Source: CBDIBC01 sp965276635
Lineage (GTDB): Bacteria; Actinomycetota; Acidimicrobiia; Acidimicrobiales; Palsa-688
Length of the DNA stretch: 64,000 nt
Direction of reading: 5' to 3'
NCBI GenBank assembly: GCA_965276635.1
Contig: CBDIBC010000005.1
Span: 744,001 to 808,000, forward strand
Part shown: positions 62,218 to 64,000 of the stretch, piece after piece
How positions within the stretch are numbered: the stretch's first letter is position 1
Layout of the letters: each line of letters starts with the position of its first letter
Position numbers and translations under genes: made by a program
Notes under the pieces: model-generated
The model's input: the letters and a program-made list of their open reading frames with translations, nothing else
Databases searched by the model: none
Told to the model about the DNA's origin: nothing

Positions 62218-63065
62218 CCTCGGTTACCGATCAGGCGGGAGATGACGAGCAGCGCCCCGAACCCCACGACGATGCCGACAAAGCCCTCGGCCACCGGCCC
62301 GAAGTGGGAGATGCCGAGACCGCCGCGATTGTTCGGACGGTGGAGGTACTGCACGTACTGGGCGATGGACGAGACCTGCTGGTTCGACAGCTGGCCGGTG
62401 CCGAAGACGGGCATCGGCTTGGGACCGACCCGGACCGCCTCGGCCACCTGGGTCAGGTTGGCGTTCGACAGGGCAGGCACGACGTTGCCTTTGCTCAACA
62501 TGCCGCCAGCACCGGTGGCCTGGTGGCACTGGGCGCAATTGAGGGAGAAGTTCTGCTGACCCTGGGACAGGTTGACGCACCCGTTCGTGTTCGATTCGCT
62601 ACACAGCGGCGCCACCGTCGGGATGTCGGGACCCTGGCTCTTCGTCCCGGTGATAGCCGGCAGCGCGGCGATGTAGGAGTCCAGCTGCCGGATCTCCTCG
62701 TCGGTGAAGTACGGGTGGTGTCGGACGGCCTGCTGGTCGGCCGCATTGACGGGCATCCGGCCAGTCGTGAGGTAGAAGTCAGCGGCCGCCGCCCCGGAGT
62801 CGACCAGCTCCGGCGCCCCTACGTTCCCGCCGGTGCCGTTCACGCCGTGGCAGCTCTGGCAGTGGGCGATGTACAGCTGTTCGCCGGCATTGATGACCGT
62901 CGGATCCGAGCTGACCCGGACCGGAGCGCCTTGGGCGAAGTCCCCGGTGAGGCCCAGCACCGAGAAAGCCACGGCCGTGACGGCGATAGCGATGAGCGGA
63001 CCGGCCAGCAGGCGACGGTGCCTCTGGAGGAGGGAACGCACGGGGCGGACGAGCGAGCCGGTCAC
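62214..63065 (-). CDS. qcrC: Di-haem cytochrome c subunit of the bcc complex
   Basis: 283 residues from the GTG 63065, overlapping the ctaE stop as GTGA (an in-frame ATG at 63101 would overlap ctaE more). An N-terminal helix (LLAGPLIAIAVTAVAFSVLG), two haem c motifs HCQSCH and NCAQCH with matching methionine ligands downstream (RMPVN and PMPVF), and a C-terminal TM helix (GFVGIVVGFGALLVISRLIG). The di-haem form replaces soluble cytochrome c and wires bcc directly to aa3. Confidence 0.96.
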   Translation of the reverse strand: MTGSLVRPVRSLLQRHRRLLAGPLIAIAVTAVAFSVLGLTGDFAQGAPVRVSSDPTVINAGEQLYIAHCQSCHGVNGTGGNVGAPELVDSGAAAADFYLTTGRMPVNAADQQAVRHHPYFTDEEIRQLDSYIAALPAITGTKSQGPDIPTVAPLCSESNTNGCVNLSQGQQNFSLNCAQCHQATGAGGMLSKGNVVPALSNANLTQVAEAVRVGPKPMPVFGTGQLSNQQVSSIAQYVQYLHRPNNRGGLGISHFGPVAEGFVGIVVGFGALLVISRLIGNRG

Positions 63066-63682
63066 TTCAGCACGAAGATAGCGCCGAACAGGGCGATCCA
63101 CACCACGTCGACGAAGTGCCAGTAGTACGAGAGGAACTCGACCGCCGGTGCGGTGCGATGGCCGAAGCGCACCGACTTCTTGGCCCGGAAGCCCATGAGC
63201 GTCATGCCGAACAGGCCGCCGATGACGTGGATGGCGTGGAACCCGGTCAGGACGTAGAAGCAGCTGGTGTAGGCGTTCTGGCTGATGTCAAACGGGCGGT
63301 TGGCCCAGTCTGACGCCTGCATGCCCACGAAGAGGGCGCCCAGGGCGAACGTCAGCATCAGCCACCCGAGGAAGCCACTCTTGTCGCCCTTGGTCGTGCG
63401 GTGCACCGCCATCTGCATCGTCCCCGACGACAGGACCAGCAGGATGGTGGCGATGAGGACGGGGACGACGTCGAGCGTGTCGCCCGGCGGCGGCCAGACC
63501 TTGGTCGACGCTCGCAGCGAGAAGAAGGCAGCGAAGAGGCCGGAGAAGAACATCAGCTCCGACGACAGCCACACGATGACGCCGACGTTGAGCAGTGCGG
63601 GCCGGTAGTCCGCCGGGTTCACCGGTCGGATCACGGTCGGGCTGGATGCCGCCGGCGCCTCGGGGGGGGAGATCGCAGTCAC
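63062..63682 (-). CDS. ctaE: Cytochrome c oxidase subunit III
   Basis: 206 residues from a GTG with AGAGAG at SD distance. Five TM segments of the truncated actinobacterial type: LLNVGVIVWLSSELMFFSGL, ATILLVLSSGTMQMAVHRTT, FLGWLMLTFALGALFVGMQA, the conserved YVLTGFHAIHVIGGLFGMTL, and YYWHFVDVVWIALFGAIFVL. First gene of ctaE-qcrC-qcrA-qcrB, the order common to actinobacteria. Confidence 0.97.
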   Translation of the reverse strand: MTAISPPEAPAASSPTVIRPVNPADYRPALLNVGVIVWLSSELMFFSGLFAAFFSLRASTKVWPPPGDTLDVVPVLIATILLVLSSGTMQMAVHRTTKGDKSGFLGWLMLTFALGALFVGMQASDWANRPFDISQNAYTSCFYVLTGFHAIHVIGGLFGMTLMGFRAKKSVRFGHRTAPAVEFLSYYWHFVDVVWIALFGAIFVLK

Positions 63683-63797
63683 TGGGCTCTCTTTCTACAC
63701 AATCACCGACCCTGAGCCCAAGCTGAGCGCGACTCGGTGACGACGGCCGCTCGACTGGGAGCGGGCGGGCGCCTGGAGGTACCGTGGGACCGATGCT

Positions 63798-64000
63798 GTG
63801 GTCACCGTGCCGGTCGCCGTCCCGCCGGTGACCGAGGTCCGCTTCGAGCCCGGCGCGCTGGTGGTGCTGGTGGTCATGTCGGCTGCGTACGCGCTCGGTG
63901 TGCGCCGTGCCGGAGGGCGCGGGCATCCGTGGCCCGCCACTCGCACGGCCTCTTTCGGCTTCGGTGTCCTCGTCCTGCTGGTCGCCACCAGCTCCGGGCT
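63798..64000 (+). CDS. ctaG: Cytochrome c oxidase assembly factor CtaG-like (partial, C-terminus cut)
   Basis: About 67 codons are visible from the GTG 63798 before the window ends. Two hydrophobic stretches, ALVVLVVMSAAYALGVRR and FGFGVLVLLVATSSG, separated by a basic G-H-P-W-P loop, match the start of the CtaG/caa3 family (Y-L-x-G-V-R-R ... W-P ... F-x-x-G). These are Cu-chaperone-like membrane proteins used in oxidase maturation. It is divergent from ctaE. Confidence 0.65.
   Translation, partial: MVTVPVAVPPVTEVRFEPGALVVLVVMSAAYALGVRRAGGRGHPWPATRTASFGFGVLVLLVATSSG

Overview
This is a high-GC, gene-dense chromosomal segment from an actinobacterium (Actinomycetota). I infer an uncultured or less-studied lineage, possibly of the Acidimicrobiia type. 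The evidence is the aa3 oxidase with a CtaF subunit, the QcrCAB complex with a di-haem QcrC, the 13E12-type DUF222/HNH gene behind a CGAAC-N4-GTTCG SOS box, a LytR-CpsA-Psr protein with a LytR_C domain, and gene order resembling two blocks of the Mycobacterium tuberculosis chromosome. I found no tRNA, rRNA, insertion sequence, prophage or CRISPR array.

Region 1 (1-10.4 kb) is central metabolism, nearly all on the minus strand: icd (cut by the window edge), a divergent membrane protein, then the operon purN-purH-folD-metF-nitronate monooxygenase with ATGA overlaps. Upstream of it lie sucC-sucD and a B12-binding mutase subunit. Region 2 (10.4-21.2 kb) is more accessory: an LCP cell-wall ligase, PcrA helicase, an SOS-controlled DUF222/HNH protein, a methyltransferase, a decayed and internally inverted methylmalonate-semialdehyde dehydrogenase remnant, an orphan lipoprotein binding protein and a CGNR regulator.

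Region 3 (21.2-46.4 kb) is a long minus-strand housekeeping block: guaA, guaB3, a zinc-ribbon/CD225 membrane protein, a Nudix hydrolase, groEL-groES behind a perfect CIRCE, tsaD-rimI-tsaB-tsaE with a family-4 uracil-DNA glycosylase, an alpha/beta hydrolase, alr, a bifunctional nnr, a giant GlmS-like protein, and glmM-rpsI-rplM. A plus-strand tetR-MFS-gshA cassette splits glmM from the GlmS-like gene. Together these genes feed peptidoglycan precursors (D-Ala, GlcN-6-P, GlcN-1-P), t6A tRNA modification, GMP synthesis and protein folding.

Region 4 (46.6-64 kb) is energy metabolism: thiM-thiE-thiD, then a formate dehydrogenase operon whose catalytic subunit is read through an in-frame TGA (selenocysteine, with a hairpin just downstream), an FeS subunit and an NrfD-like membrane subunit. 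These are followed by ctaC-ctaD-ctaF, a tandem crcB pair, an MFS transporter, and on the other strand ctaE-qcrC-qcrA-qcrB. Divergent from ctaE is the start of a ctaG-like assembly gene. Formate oxidation and a bcc-aa3 supercomplex are therefore encoded side by side.

Two cross-cutting patterns stand out. First, short tandem duplications sit on gene edges; at three start codons (nitronate monooxygenase, Nudix, ctaF) the period is 17, 17 and 14 bp, which builds ladders of tiny overlapping ORFs joined by ATGA or GTGA. Second, several genes have a TANNNT box 6-7 nt before the start codon, which predicts leaderless mRNAs.
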